This document shows, piece after piece, positions 17,310 through 25,641 of a stretch of 64,000 nucleotides of DNA (positions within the stretch are counted from its first letter, which is position 1; each line of letters starts with the position of its first letter). The stretch spans positions 45,369 to 109,368 of the forward strand of contig JBGUEO010000013.1 of NCBI GenBank assembly GCA_041821315.1, read 5' to 3'. The notes beneath the pieces were generated by a model. The model did not search any database and had not been told where the DNA came from. It saw only the letters and a list, made by a program, of their open reading frames with translations. The translations under genes were made by a program, and so were the position numbers. The stretch comes from DIGJ01 sp041821315 (lineage in GTDB: Bacteria; Bacillota; Clostridia; Lachnospirales; Lachnospiraceae).

Positions 17310-17483
17310 TTATTCTGCGTTTCTTAACTGTTGTACCACACTACCTTTATTGATTATCCGAACGGCGACAAACGCCACCAATTCTCCCTGCTCCACATTC
17401 AGACCGACACCATCAAGCGCCTTAACAAGGTTTGGTTCGATGCCGTAATAATTTTTAAGTTCGTTTGTTTTCAATATACTCAT
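17310..17483 (-). pseudogene. 5' remnant of a LolD/MacB-type ABC ATPase gene
   Basis: An ATG at 17483 has a CCTCC-complement ribosome binding site seven bases away. The first 38 residues (MSILKTNELKNYYGIEPNLV, then KALDGVGLNVEQGELVAFVA) are the usual N-terminus of this ATPase class. The frame then runs into unrelated residues and stops at 17310, before Walker A. It lies downstream of the BceS-type kinase gene on the same strand, behind the 65-nt hairpin element and a terminator. An ABC transporter operon therefore probably once followed the kinase. Confidence 0.75.
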
Positions 17484-17604
17484 AGTAAAGCCTCCTGTTT
17501 TCAGTTTTTTTTATGCTTTCATCATACAGGGCAAATGTCTCTCAATTGTCTCAATTTCAAGATCAATTTTCACACTTTTGAGACATTTCATTCTGTATAG
17601 CAAA

Positions 17605-17629
17605 AAGGCAGCCGTCAGAGCTGCCTTTC
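17605..17629 (-). terminator. Terminator downstream of the BceABRS-type operon
   Basis: AAAGGCAGC/GCTGCCTTT hairpin with a 7-base loop. On the minus strand it is followed by TTTTTGC. It lies between the 65-nt element copy B and the ABC ATPase remnant. Confidence 0.8.
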
Positions 17630-17661
17630 ATAAAATCAAGTGTTATTTTTAATTTGTATCT

Positions 17662-17726
17662 AGTCAAAGCGGATATTCGCAATCCGCTTTGCTACTTGCT
17701 CATAACCTTATTACCACTTCGTGGTA
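17662..17726 (-). repeat. 65-nt two-hairpin element, copy B
   Basis: This is the second copy of the element found at 13212-13276. Here AAAGCGGAT/ATCCGCTTT is a perfect 9-bp stem, and the TACCAC-TTC-GTGGTA hairpin contains the last codons and TAA stop of the kinase gene. A terminator hairpin and then an ABC ATPase start follow on the same strand, as in copy A. Confidence 0.8.
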
Positions 17727-18757
17727 TTTTCGTAGGAGCTAGGAAACCTAAACAGTATTTCAAAACCATCTTTATATTCTTCTGAAACTTCTATTCTGAT
17801 TTTTAAATTATCTGCTATCTGGTTTGCTAAATAAAGTCCCATTCCAGTGGATTTCTTTCTCTGGTCTCCTGTGTCTCCTGTAAATCCTTTATCAAATAAA
17901 AAAGGTATATCATAAGACTTAACACCTATCCCATTATCTCTTATTCCAAGTATTACATCCCCACTTTTTTTCTCAACATCTGTAAACAAATACACAAAAG
18001 GCTCACTTTTTTCTGATTTCATATATTTTATGGAATTGCTTATAATCTGGCTTATTAGAAAATTTAATCCCTTTTTATCCGATATAATCTGCAGGTTCTC
18101 TACCTCGTCCATTATATTAATTTTTCGTTCCTGTAACAAAACTCCATACTCATCCAACACATCATGACAACACTCACGAAGTGACATTTTCTCAAATAAA
18201 TAATCCGTATGTGCCGATTTTAGTCTTGCATAATATAGCATTCTCTCGATGTCTTCTTGCATCTGGGTTCTTGCATATTCCAGTCTATGATAAACGGTTG
18301 GTGAAATTTCTTCTTTTCGGTTATCAAGAACAAAGGTCATTAGAGCCAAAGGTGTCTTTATTTCATGTGCCCAGGTTTCTATATATTCTTCATATTCTAG
18401 AATATTCAAATTTTGATTCCTGATTTTCTGATCCTTTTCACGTAATTTTCTGCCAATGACACGAATCTCGTCTTTTTCTCTTCCAGTAACGAAACTTACC
18501 GTTATTTCTTCCTGATCTAAATCTGGATTCTCCAATAAATCCATAATTGCGTTTACTTTCTTGCTTTCTATTTTATATACAAAAAAAGCGGAAACACAAT
18601 ATAAACCAAGAGAACCAAGTATAAAAGCTCCAAAAATTCCAGTAAAACGTTCTACATCCATCAACCACAAAAAAACACCAAACAAAACATTTAAAACTGC
18701 CAGTATGATAAACCATATTTTATATTCCAAAAAGGCATTTAATAGTTTTTTAATCAT
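17711..18757 (-). CDS. BceS-type intramembrane-sensing histidine kinase
   Basis: 348 residues. Two membrane helices (about 12-32 and 40-62) have almost no extracellular loop, the hallmark of intramembrane-sensing kinases. The phosphorylation site is in ETWAHEIKTPLALM. The ATPase domain has IISNSIKYM, DNGIGV and GMGLYLAN. In BceS systems the partner ABC transporter, not the kinase, detects the peptide antibiotic. The transporter genes lie upstream in the same run, which fits. The start overlaps the regulator stop by eight bases. Its last five codons lie inside the 65-nt repeat, so the native C-terminus may have been replaced by recombination. Confidence 0.92.
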   Translation of the reverse strand: MIKKLLNAFLEYKIWFIILAVLNVLFGVFLWLMDVERFTGIFGAFILGSLGLYCVSAFFVYKIESKKVNAIMDLLENPDLDQEEITVSFVTGREKDEIRVIGRKLREKDQKIRNQNLNILEYEEYIETWAHEIKTPLALMTFVLDNRKEEISPTVYHRLEYARTQMQEDIERMLYYARLKSAHTDYLFEKMSLRECCHDVLDEYGVLLQERKINIMDEVENLQIISDKKGLNFLISQIISNSIKYMKSEKSEPFVYLFTDVEKKSGDVILGIRDNGIGVKSYDIPFLFDKGFTGDTGDQRKKSTGMGLYLANQIADNLKIRIEVSEEYKDGFEILFRFPSSYENTTKW

Positions 18758-19436
18758 GTTTCATTTCCTCACTTAACAACAGACGGTATCCCTCCCCTCT
18801 TATTGTTACAATTCTCTGATTCATAGGGAGAGTGCTAATCGTCTTCTTTAACCTTGTCATATTAACCTGAAGTGCATTTTCATCGACATATTTTGTAGTT
18901 CCCCATAGTTTCTGAAAAAACATTTCTTTTGTAACAATTTCATCTGGATGCAATAAAAGAAGTTCCATTATTTTTCCCTGATTTTCAGGTAACACGATGG
19001 ACTGGTCGCCCACATACATCGTATGCGTTTTCCAATCCAGTCTAACTCCCTGTATCTCAATAAAGTGGCTTCTGTCTTCATATCTGCGTAGCAAATTGGA
19101 AACTCTTGCTAATAATCTGTCTTTATGGCAGGGTTTTGTCAGATATTCGTCTGCCCCTAATCTCAGCGCATGCAGCTCATCTCTTAATTGATCACGACTT
19201 GTCAGTACCAATAGCGGAACACAACTTTTCTGTCTAACGGTTTTACATAGTTCAAAGCCAGTTGCGCCCGGTAGGTTTAAATCCAACAACACAAGATCAG
19301 GAGATTCTTTAAGAATATCTTCTGAGGTATGAAGGAAACAGGTAATGCAGCAAATATCGTACTTTTCTCTCATAAAAATGGATACCAGTTCTTCCCGCAC
19401 TAATATATCATCCTCCACAATCACTATTTTTTTCAG
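18750..19436 (-). CDS. BceR-type response regulator, apparent CTG start
   Basis: The receiver domain begins KKIVIVEDD, with the phospho-Asp in LVLLDLNLPG and Lys in LTKPC. A winged helix follows (ENALQVNMTRLKK, then IRGEGYRL). A strong AAGGAGG (19444-19450) lies seven bases from a CTG (19436) and four from an ATT (19439). The only upstream ATG (19505) would add 23 residues unlike the family and would ignore this site. I therefore place the start at the CTG, giving 228 residues. It should be phosphorylated by the kinase encoded downstream and switch on the ABC pair upstream. Confidence 0.85.
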   Translation of the reverse strand: MKKIVIVEDDILVREELVSIFMREKYDICCITCFLHTSEDILKESPDLVLLDLNLPGATGFELCKTVRQKSCVPLLVLTSRDQLRDELHALRLGADEYLTKPCHKDRLLARVSNLLRRYEDRSHFIEIQGVRLDWKTHTMYVGDQSIVLPENQGKIMELLLLHPDEIVTKEMFFQKLWGTTKYVDENALQVNMTRLKKTISTLPMNQRIVTIRGEGYRLLLSEEMKHD

Positions 19437-19482
19437 AATACTTCCTCCTTCCAAACGTATTTTCCTTTTATCCCTTTGTGTT

Positions 19483-21540
19483 CTAGTTATCCTCTCGTCT
19501 ACCATCCATCAGTTCTTGTAAATGTCTGTCACTTAACTTCATAACAGTAAATATATAGATTAATTCTACCATACAAAGAACAGCAAGCATAGGCACTGCA
19601 ATTATAAATAATGTAGAAACTTCTCCTTGCCTTTCCAACGGAACAATACCAGAAAACAATGATTTCACACCAAACAGACTCCCTATTGCTGCAACCGCCA
19701 CAGGAAGGCCAAAATACCACTTGATCTGTTCCCTTGCTGATTGGCACAAATGCGTATAATGACAGCCTAGACGAATCAACGTCCGATAGCGTTTTCCAGT
19801 TTTTTGCTGCTGAATCAAAAATTGAACCCCGATAACTGTATTAGCAATAATTAGGAAAATGATAGCAAGATAAATAGTGATATAACTAGCCGCTACCATA
19901 TAGAATAGATTTCTCCCCATATTTTGCAGATAGCTTTCATATTCCAGTTGCGTCTGTTCAAGTAATGTATTGACTTGTGTAATCGACTGCATCAACCCAT
20001 TCTTTTCCACAATATCTTTCTTCAATCTTGCATTCCAGTAGGAGGTGTACTGTCCCTTTGTAAGACGATTAAAGACATCATCTGGAACAACCAATCCATA
20101 ACTGATAGTGATAGACCTGTCTGTCACTATATTATCCTGACAGAACGTTTTAGTAAGCTGATACTTTTCATCATCAATTTCTATATAGAGATTACCTTGT
20201 AATACATTTTGTATCATCTCATCCGTCTTACCATAAGAAAAATCAGGGTCATTATAAAGAGCCACCTGATGACCTTTCAACTGAAGAGTATCCTTTCCGA
20301 CAAGCCCCAAAATATGGTTGTATCCTGTCTGTGAAATCAGATACGGATACGTAAAATACATCAAATTATTCAGTAGAATATCCTTGTCATTTGAATTTTT
20401 CTGACTTTCCACAGCTTCTATCAATGACTTGGCGGAAAAGTTGTGTTTATCGCCTTTTTCTACAAAGATTTGCCCTGTTTTGACCTCGAATAGTTCTTCT
20501 AAATATTGTGCTGCTTGTGTCTTATTAAGTTCCATCTTGATCTGTTGTTCTTCCCCTTGGAATGTATAGTCCATAACACGCTTCTCCCTCGCATTGGATC
20601 CGAAACCAACCGAAACACCATATCCGAAGCAGCAAAGTGCCATCAAAAGTAATAAAGAGGAAACTGCAAGGGAATTTGACTTTGAAAATACGGTTTCCTG
20701 TAACTGACGAAACGTAAAGATTCCCAATCCCTTTTTATTTTCCTTTTTGTTTAGCAGTATCTCAAACGATATGCCAATCCCATGAAACAAAAGAAAAGTA
20801 CCACATATTCCCAAAATAACCGTGATACCCATCTGGCTTATGGAACTCCATGCCATCCCCACGATAGCCATTCCATAAGCTATCGTGGTGAATACAATAC
20901 CAAGTATCAACTGAATTATAGCATACCCCCGATTTGGAAGCTTCTGTATTTTATCTTGGTTTTCTGACAGCATCTGTCCAATTTCTTTTTTTACAAAGGT
21001 TCCGCTTAAGATTACCAATGTCACTAATCGGATGGTAAAATAGCCTATAAACGTCCACAGTACTGCCTGAGCTGAGAATGTAGTATGATGTCCAATAATA
21101 TCAAGTCCAACCAATCTAGCAGTAATCAGACTAATCATTTCTGACAAAAAAATAGCTATCGGAATTCCAACTGTAAGGGATAAAATGCTACTCCATACTT
21201 CTTCTGCCAATAACAGGCAAAACAATCTTGTACGCCGCATACCCATCATCAGATACATGCCAAACTCATGACTTCTTCGATCCAGCTGGTATTTTCCAGC
21301 AAAGTATACCAAAAAAAATAAGATAAATAGAGAAACGGCATATAATACTGGTATTAATGTAAACAACTTATTCACCGCATCGCTTTCCATTTTTTGCAGA
21401 AATATTATTACATCTTGATTTTTCAGAGATAAAATAATGTAAAATGCCACAATTGATACAATAAGAGACACGAAGAAAAGCCCATTCTCTTTCCTGTTTT
21501 TTTTACTATTTTTTCGAATCAACTCAAAGAACATTTGCAC
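19483..21540 (-). CDS. BceB-type ABC permease
   Basis: 685 residues. About ten membrane helices are arranged as in BceB: one N-terminal helix (about 25-40), an FtsX triplet (about 55-170), a pair near 205-265, one near 290-315 and a C-terminal FtsX triplet (about 560-670). A large extracellular domain of about 220 residues lies between helices seven and eight (about 320-545). That domain binds peptide antibiotic or its lipid target in the family. The start overlaps the ATPase gene by 17 bases. It probably confers resistance to bacitracin- or lantibiotic-like compounds; the exact drug is not predictable. Confidence 0.92.
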   Translation of the reverse strand: MQMFFELIRKNSKKNRKENGLFFVSLIVSIVAFYIILSLKNQDVIIFLQKMESDAVNKLFTLIPVLYAVSLFILFFLVYFAGKYQLDRRSHEFGMYLMMGMRRTRLFCLLLAEEVWSSILSLTVGIPIAIFLSEMISLITARLVGLDIIGHHTTFSAQAVLWTFIGYFTIRLVTLVILSGTFVKKEIGQMLSENQDKIQKLPNRGYAIIQLILGIVFTTIAYGMAIVGMAWSSISQMGITVILGICGTFLLFHGIGISFEILLNKKENKKGLGIFTFRQLQETVFSKSNSLAVSSLLLLMALCCFGYGVSVGFGSNAREKRVMDYTFQGEEQQIKMELNKTQAAQYLEELFEVKTGQIFVEKGDKHNFSAKSLIEAVESQKNSNDKDILLNNLMYFTYPYLISQTGYNHILGLVGKDTLQLKGHQVALYNDPDFSYGKTDEMIQNVLQGNLYIEIDDEKYQLTKTFCQDNIVTDRSITISYGLVVPDDVFNRLTKGQYTSYWNARLKKDIVEKNGLMQSITQVNTLLEQTQLEYESYLQNMGRNLFYMVAASYITIYLAIIFLIIANTVIGVQFLIQQQKTGKRYRTLIRLGCHYTHLCQSAREQIKWYFGLPVAVAAIGSLFGVKSLFSGIVPLERQGEVSTLFIIAVPMLAVLCMVELIYIFTVMKLSDRHLQELMDGRREDN

Positions 21541-22300
21541 TTCCCCCTGCCAATTGTGTCATCACTGCAATAATTCGTTCATAAAAAACATGCTGAGATT
21601 CCTCTGGTAATTTTCTCCTTAACTCATGAAAAATCATTCCATCCTGAATGAAAAGAATCCTTGAGCAATAGCTTGCTGCATTAGGATCATGAGTCACCAT
21701 CAGAATCGTTGCCTTCTTTTCTTGATTCAGACCTGAAAGCTTATCCATCAAAGATTTTGCATTTTTAGAATCCAAAGCTCCTGTCGGCTCATCCGCAAGT
21801 ACAATTTCTGGATTAAGAATCAAAGCCCGTGCAGCTGCCACACGTTGTTTTTGTCCACCAGACATCTCCGGCGGAAATTTTGACAAAACATCTTCAATCT
21901 CTAAATATTGGGCAAGTTCAGCAATTCGATTATTTTTCTCCTGATTGATAACATTATGGATTGCCATAGGAAGCATAATGTTTTCTCTACCTGTCAGGTT
22001 ATCAAGCAATTCAAAATTTTGAAATAAATAGCCTATATGGCTACCTCTATAATCTGCCAGTTTCTTTCCTTTAAAATCACAAATATTTTTTCCCTTCAGA
22101 AGAATCTTACCTTCTGTTGGACGGATTGTTGTGGCAATACAATTCAAAAGCGTTGTTTTGCCTGATCCACTGCTTCCCATAATACCAATATATTCTCCAT
22201 CAACGACCTGAAAACTTAGTCCGTTAAGTGCTTTCGTCACGTTATTTTGTTTTCCATAGTACTTTAGTAAAGATTGTACTTCTAATATTTTCTGAATCAT
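21524..22300 (-). CDS. BceA-type ABC ATPase
   Basis: 258 residues with Walker A GSSGSGKTT, Q-loop YLFQNFELL, signature MSGGQKQR and Walker B IVLADEPTGALDS. The class and neighbourhood (permease, regulator, kinase) are those of BceAB-RS modules. The weak ribosome binding site AGAGGA is about eight bases from the ATG. Upstream lies a stronger site driving an 8-codon ORF (22338-22364). It is the first gene of the four-gene minus-strand operon. Confidence 0.94.
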   Translation of the reverse strand: MIQKILEVQSLLKYYGKQNNVTKALNGLSFQVVDGEYIGIMGSSGSGKTTLLNCIATTIRPTEGKILLKGKNICDFKGKKLADYRGSHIGYLFQNFELLDNLTGRENIMLPMAIHNVINQEKNNRIAELAQYLEIEDVLSKFPPEMSGGQKQRVAAARALILNPEIVLADEPTGALDSKNAKSLMDKLSGLNQEKKATILMVTHDPNAASYCSRILFIQDGMIFHELRRKLPEESQHVFYERIIAVMTQLAGGSANVL

Positions 22301-22624
22301 TTAATCGTTCCTCTCTTTCATCCTTTAGCTTCTCTCTTCAAACCCTATGAACGTGCGAATTCATAATAACTCTCCTTCATACATTTACTTAAGCTTGAAT
22401 CTGTTTTTATTATACAAAATAATAGTGATTTATAAAACTTACAGTTAATGAAAGATTTGCCAGACCGAGCTACCATAGCCTAACCGGAATCGTGATAAAC
22501 TCAATGTTTTTATATACTTAATCTGTTTGCTATGATAAAATTTATTATATAGTATGCATAATTATATAATGGTCTACGAAAAATTGTCTTCCAGCATTTT
22601 ATTGAATTTGAAGGAGTTTAACCT
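22301..22624. promoter_or_regulatory. Divergent intergenic region of the BceA-like gene
   Basis: On the minus strand a TATAAT box (22409-22414) has only a weak -35 17 bases upstream, as expected for a promoter needing an activator. Downstream of it, GAAGGAGAG is followed after six bases by an 8-codon ORF (22364 to 22338, MNSHVHRV) before the BceA start. On the plus strand AAGGAG lies just before the YdeI-like gene. I see no confident inverted-repeat regulator site. Confidence 0.4.
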
Positions 22625-23143
22625 ATGAGTATCCTTTTTAAAACAACATTATCTAAAGTTGAATCGACAAATATTATAAAAATTCCATTAGATTCAAGTG
22701 AAAAATTGCCTTCTCGTGGAATGGTCATGATAAAAGGAACTATAAATAATATTTCTTTTAAAGCACCCGTGGAACCAGATGGGAAAGGAAGTCATTGGTT
22801 TGAAGTAACGGATTTTCTAATCAAAGAAGCAGACTTGCTAGTTGGCCAGACCGTGTCTTTAGATATAGAACCAATTGATGAATGGATGGAACCTGAAATT
22901 CCAAATGATATTTGGGGCTCGATCATTAAAACAGGAAGTACCTTTCAGTGGAATGCCCTAACCACAAAAGCACGCTGGGAATGGATTCGCTGGATACGAT
23001 CAACCAAGAAACCCACGACTCGTCAAAAAAGAATCGATGTCGCATGCAGCAAATTACAAAAAGGGGATAAAAGACCATGTTGTTTTGATGCAAGCCGTTG
23101 TACTATACCAGAAGTCTCGAAGTCTGGTGTTCTCAATACTTAA
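22625..23143 (+). CDS. YdeI/OmdA-like protein with DUF1905 domain
   Basis: 172 residues. The N-terminal 95 residues match the DUF1905 beta-barrel pattern (FKTTLSKVESTNIIKIPLDS, then RGMVMIKGTINN, with HWFEV and GQTVSLDIEP). The C-terminal part, ALTTKARWEWIRWIRSTKKP followed by TTRQKRIDVACSKLQKG, is the YdeI/OmpD-associated segment. Members are annotated as bacteriocin-protection proteins, but the biochemical role is poorly known. The end, RPCCFDASRCTIP, is Cys-containing and family members often bear a similar short motif. It is divergent from the BceABRS-type operon, so a shared role in peptide resistance is possible. Confidence 0.75.
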   Translation: MSILFKTTLSKVESTNIIKIPLDSSEKLPSRGMVMIKGTINNISFKAPVEPDGKGSHWFEVTDFLIKEADLLVGQTVSLDIEPIDEWMEPEIPNDIWGSIIKTGSTFQWNALTTKARWEWIRWIRSTKKPTTRQKRIDVACSKLQKGDKRPCCFDASRCTIPEVSKSGVLNT

Positions 23144-23248
23144 TTGGCAGATTTTTTGATTCCTTTGACATTTTTCTTTTGTCTCACTCATCTCCTTTTC
23201 CAGTAGAGAAAGAGTGTACCGTCAAAGGGATTGCCCTTCTATAAAAGT

Positions 23249-23458
23249 TTAAAAACCTTCTTTCAGTGATGCAATCCATGTTTCGATTGCTTGAACCAAT
23301 ATATACTGTTGTTGTAAGACAGCCATTCCTGTTTCGGGAATCTCTGGGATATTTTCTTTCATACTGATGTTTTCTTCTAAATACATCTTTAGAACTTTCA
23401 CATTATCCTCAATATTTATTAAACACAATTTTCGATTTTCCGGTGTGAGGCTGGTCAA
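23249..23458 (-). CDS. Short hypothetical ORF, possibly a remnant
   Basis: A 69-residue frame starts at TTG with no clear ribosome binding site. The same frame stays open further upstream (AKNILTSIFLDFNAVIVN), so this is more likely the tail of a larger decayed protein. The product is helical (MYLEENISMKENIPEIPETG, then QYILVQAIETWIASLKEGF) and resembles the effector half of a helical regulator, but I cannot name a family. Confidence 0.3.
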   Translation of the reverse strand: MTSLTPENRKLCLINIEDNVKVLKMYLEENISMKENIPEIPETGMAVLQQQYILVQAIETWIASLKEGF

Positions 23459-23520
23459 ATTTACTATTACAGCATTAAAATCCAGAAAAATACTAGTCAG
23501 AATATTCTTCGCTTTTCCTT

Positions 23521-23751
23521 GTGCTTGGAAAAGCGAAAGAAGGTTTTATCCTTGGTGCTTGCAGACAGGGAATTTGCTTAATACCCATCATTCTAATTCT
23601 CCCGATGATTTGGGGTATAAATGGCATTCTTTATGCACAACCAATTTCTGATGTTATCTCTGCCGTTATTACTGTTTTTATGGCTATGAATCTGCATAAG
23701 GAATTGGCTGTAGCAAAGTCTTGTGCCCTTTCCCCGGAACAGGAACATTGA
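23521..23751 (+). pseudogene. C-terminal remnant of a MATE multidrug efflux transporter
   Basis: The frame reads LGKAKEGFILGACRQGICLI, then PIILILPMIWGINGILYAQP and ISDVISAVITVFMA. This matches the last two helices of MepA-type MATE transporters. There is no start codon in context, no ribosome binding site, and the first ten helices are missing. Confidence 0.7.
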
Positions 23752-23780
23752 AACTGAGAAACGAGCCCGACTTATAAAAG

Positions 23781-23823
23781 AGAGAGCCTGTTTCCCTATT
23801 TAAAACTGGGAGACAGGCTCTCT
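23781..23823 (-). terminator. Strong intrinsic terminator
   Basis: AGAGAGCCTGTTTCCC at 23781-23796 pairs with GGGAGACAGGCTCTCT at 23808-23823 (one G-U or mismatch). On the minus strand it is followed by CTTTTATAAG. It ends the transcript of the membrane-protein gene at 23900. Confidence 0.75.
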
Positions 23824-23899
23824 CTTCGCTGGATAGATTTCATTTCTTAATAATTTATTTTCTTCCATAATTATTTTCGCTCCATATAATTTAAATACA

Positions 23900-24337
23900 T
23901 TATTCCACGATACGCTTTTGCCATAAGGTGAGAAGCGGAAATCCCAATTCCAAGAGCACAAAAACCAAATAGCTATTGGACGGCAAGCCACACGTAAGTA
24001 TGGAAATAAAACGTCCCGCTCCTCCAAGGAAAAATAATAGAGCTATAACCCGAAGTGTTGTTTTTTCGCGATCGATTCGTGGAATCATCCACAACATGAC
24101 TATTCCAATTCCTAACCATAGACCACTGTAAAATCGTACATTGCTGTCCAACATAAGAAGACCTTCTGAATATTCCTGCCCAGCTGGAAATCCATAGTAC
24201 CAGTTAACTGCACCATAAGCAATCCCTAGATAAGCTGTATATAGGGCTAATATACTTATCAGTCCAAAAATCAGCTGCATAATACGCTTTGATATAATCT
24301 TGCTTTTCATATTCTTATTTATTACATTATCTTTCAT
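23900..24337 (-). CDS. Four-helix membrane protein, DUF4345-like
   Basis: 145 residues with four predicted membrane helices (about 20-42, 68-88, 95-113 and 120-138). The segment YYGFPAGQEYSEGLLMLDSN, followed by VRFYSGLWLGIG, is characteristic of the DUF4345 family. No catalytic motif is seen and the function is unknown. A strong terminator lies 77 bases downstream. The 140 bases upstream to the next gene hold no other ORF. Confidence 0.7.
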   Translation of the reverse strand: MKDNVINKNMKSKIISKRIMQLIFGLISILALYTAYLGIAYGAVNWYYGFPAGQEYSEGLLMLDSNVRFYSGLWLGIGIVMLWMIPRIDREKTTLRVIALLFFLGGAGRFISILTCGLPSNSYLVFVLLELGFPLLTLWQKRIVE

Positions 24338-24475
24338 AACTTAAATTCACTCTTCTTTCTATATACATCTAATAGTTATATATCGTTTCGATACTGTCGG
24401 CTAAAAAAAATACATTCCCGTTACTTTTTTATATAGGAAATGTGCCCCTAATTGTAAATAGATCTTATTTATTGT

Positions 24476-25039
24476 TTATAGGTCATTTAGAATGGCTGTT
24501 GCTAAATCATCTACTATTTTACTGGCTCTATCATTAAAATCTGATGCATCACTAAATGGAATAATGAATTCACCAACAAGTTTCGTATGGAACATACCTT
24601 TATTCTCTCCGTCAAAACTTCTGCGGAAAAATTCTTGTACCAAATCTGCATTCCCCTCTTCCTGACCTGCACAGGTAATTAGTAGTGCTGTACGTTTTTC
24701 ATCTAATAGTGATGTATTGGACAGACAGAACGAGCGATCAACAAGAGGTTTCAACTGTGCAGTAAGGTCAAAGCTATATAGTGGGGAAGCATAGACCACA
24801 GTATCTGCTGAAATAATACGCATAAGTACCTGTTTAGCATCGTCTTTTTGTATGCAGCCAAGTACCTCTTTGTTTTGCATACAGGCGTAACATCCTAGAC
24901 AGCCATTTATGTTATAATCAGTGACATTAATTCGATCAATTTCATGCCCTTGAGACAGCAGTTTTTTCTCCAAAAATTCAAGTGCGGTAGCGGTCTTTCC
25001 ATGTCTTTTGGGACTTCCCATAACAGTTGCTATTTTCAT
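24476..25039 (-). CDS. NAD(P)H-dependent FMN reductase / iron-sulfur flavoprotein-like
   Basis: 187 residues. The N-terminus IATVMGSPKRHGKTATALEF is the FMN phosphate-binding loop of the NADPH-FMN reductase fold. The cysteine cluster GCLGCYACM followed by GCI near residues 47-63 is the pattern of iron-sulfur flavoproteins. YASPLYSFDLTAQLKPLVDR is the second conserved segment. It probably reduces quinones or xenobiotics with FMN. Its ATG overlaps the stop of the PadR gene (ATGA), so it is the regulator's likely target. Confidence 0.88.
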   Translation of the reverse strand: MKIATVMGSPKRHGKTATALEFLEKKLLSQGHEIDRINVTDYNINGCLGCYACMQNKEVLGCIQKDDAKQVLMRIISADTVVYASPLYSFDLTAQLKPLVDRSFCLSNTSLLDEKRTALLITCAGQEEGNADLVQEFFRRSFDGENKGMFHTKLVGEFIIPFSDASDFNDRASKIVDDLATAILNDL

Positions 25040-25566
25040 GTTTTTTCTCCTTCGATTTGTTTTAATAAGTCATTGCACCAGTTAATTATAAATTGATAAT
25101 AATGAACACCATAAACCATTGTAGAATACAGAAAGTTGAACTGACTCACATCATATGCTTTTTCAACATCCAATTTTTCTTTATTTAACTGATTAAAACA
25201 TGATTCCACCTCAGCTATAAAAATTTTTAAATTTAAAATTGCTTTTTCTTTGGGTAAATATTCATAGAAGTAGAAATAAACCAAATGCTCCTGTTTCGTT
25301 TTAGAAAAAACAATCGGTTTTTCAAGCCAGCATAAAAAATATGACTTACCCGTATCAGTAATGGAGTATAATTTTTTAAATTTACTACTCTCAACAACTT
25401 CATGACAACTGATGTAGCCTTTTTCTTCTAACCTTTTTAACGCAGGATAAATGCTTCCGAAGCTAGCATCAAAGAAGTAGGATGTGCAATTTACCATCCA
25501 CTGTTTTAAATCATACCCGCTCATTTCTTCCTTCATCAGAAAACCTAAGATAATGTATTCTAACAT
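25036..25566 (-). CDS. PadR-family transcriptional regulator
   Basis: 176 residues. The N-terminal winged helix (about 1-80: LEYIILGFLMKEEMSGYDLK, then FGSIYPALKRLEEKGYI) is typical of PadR. A helical C-terminal dimerisation domain follows (about 95-175). An AAGGAGG site precedes the ATG, and a perfect 14-bp inverted repeat lies just upstream. It is co-transcribed with the flavoprotein gene. Regulation by phenolics or drugs is usual for the family; the ligand here is unknown. Confidence 0.9.
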   Translation of the reverse strand: MLEYIILGFLMKEEMSGYDLKQWMVNCTSYFFDASFGSIYPALKRLEEKGYISCHEVVESSKFKKLYSITDTGKSYFLCWLEKPIVFSKTKQEHLVYFYFYEYLPKEKAILNLKIFIAEVESCFNQLNKEKLDVEKAYDVSQFNFLYSTMVYGVHYYQFIINWCNDLLKQIEGEKT

Positions 25567-25583
25567 ATGTCCTCCTTATATCA

Positions 25584-25616
25584 ATATTATATATATCTAA
25601 CCGATATATATAATAT
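25584..25616 (-). promoter_or_regulatory. Perfect 14-bp palindrome, probable PadR operator
   Basis: ATATTATATATATC (25584-25597) and its exact complement (25603-25616) are separated by five bases, 18 bases upstream of the PadR start. It contains the only plausible -10 (TATAAT/TATATA) for the operon, so binding would block transcription. Confidence 0.65.
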
Positions 25617-25641
25617 TATAATAGCAAAATTAGATTTGTCA

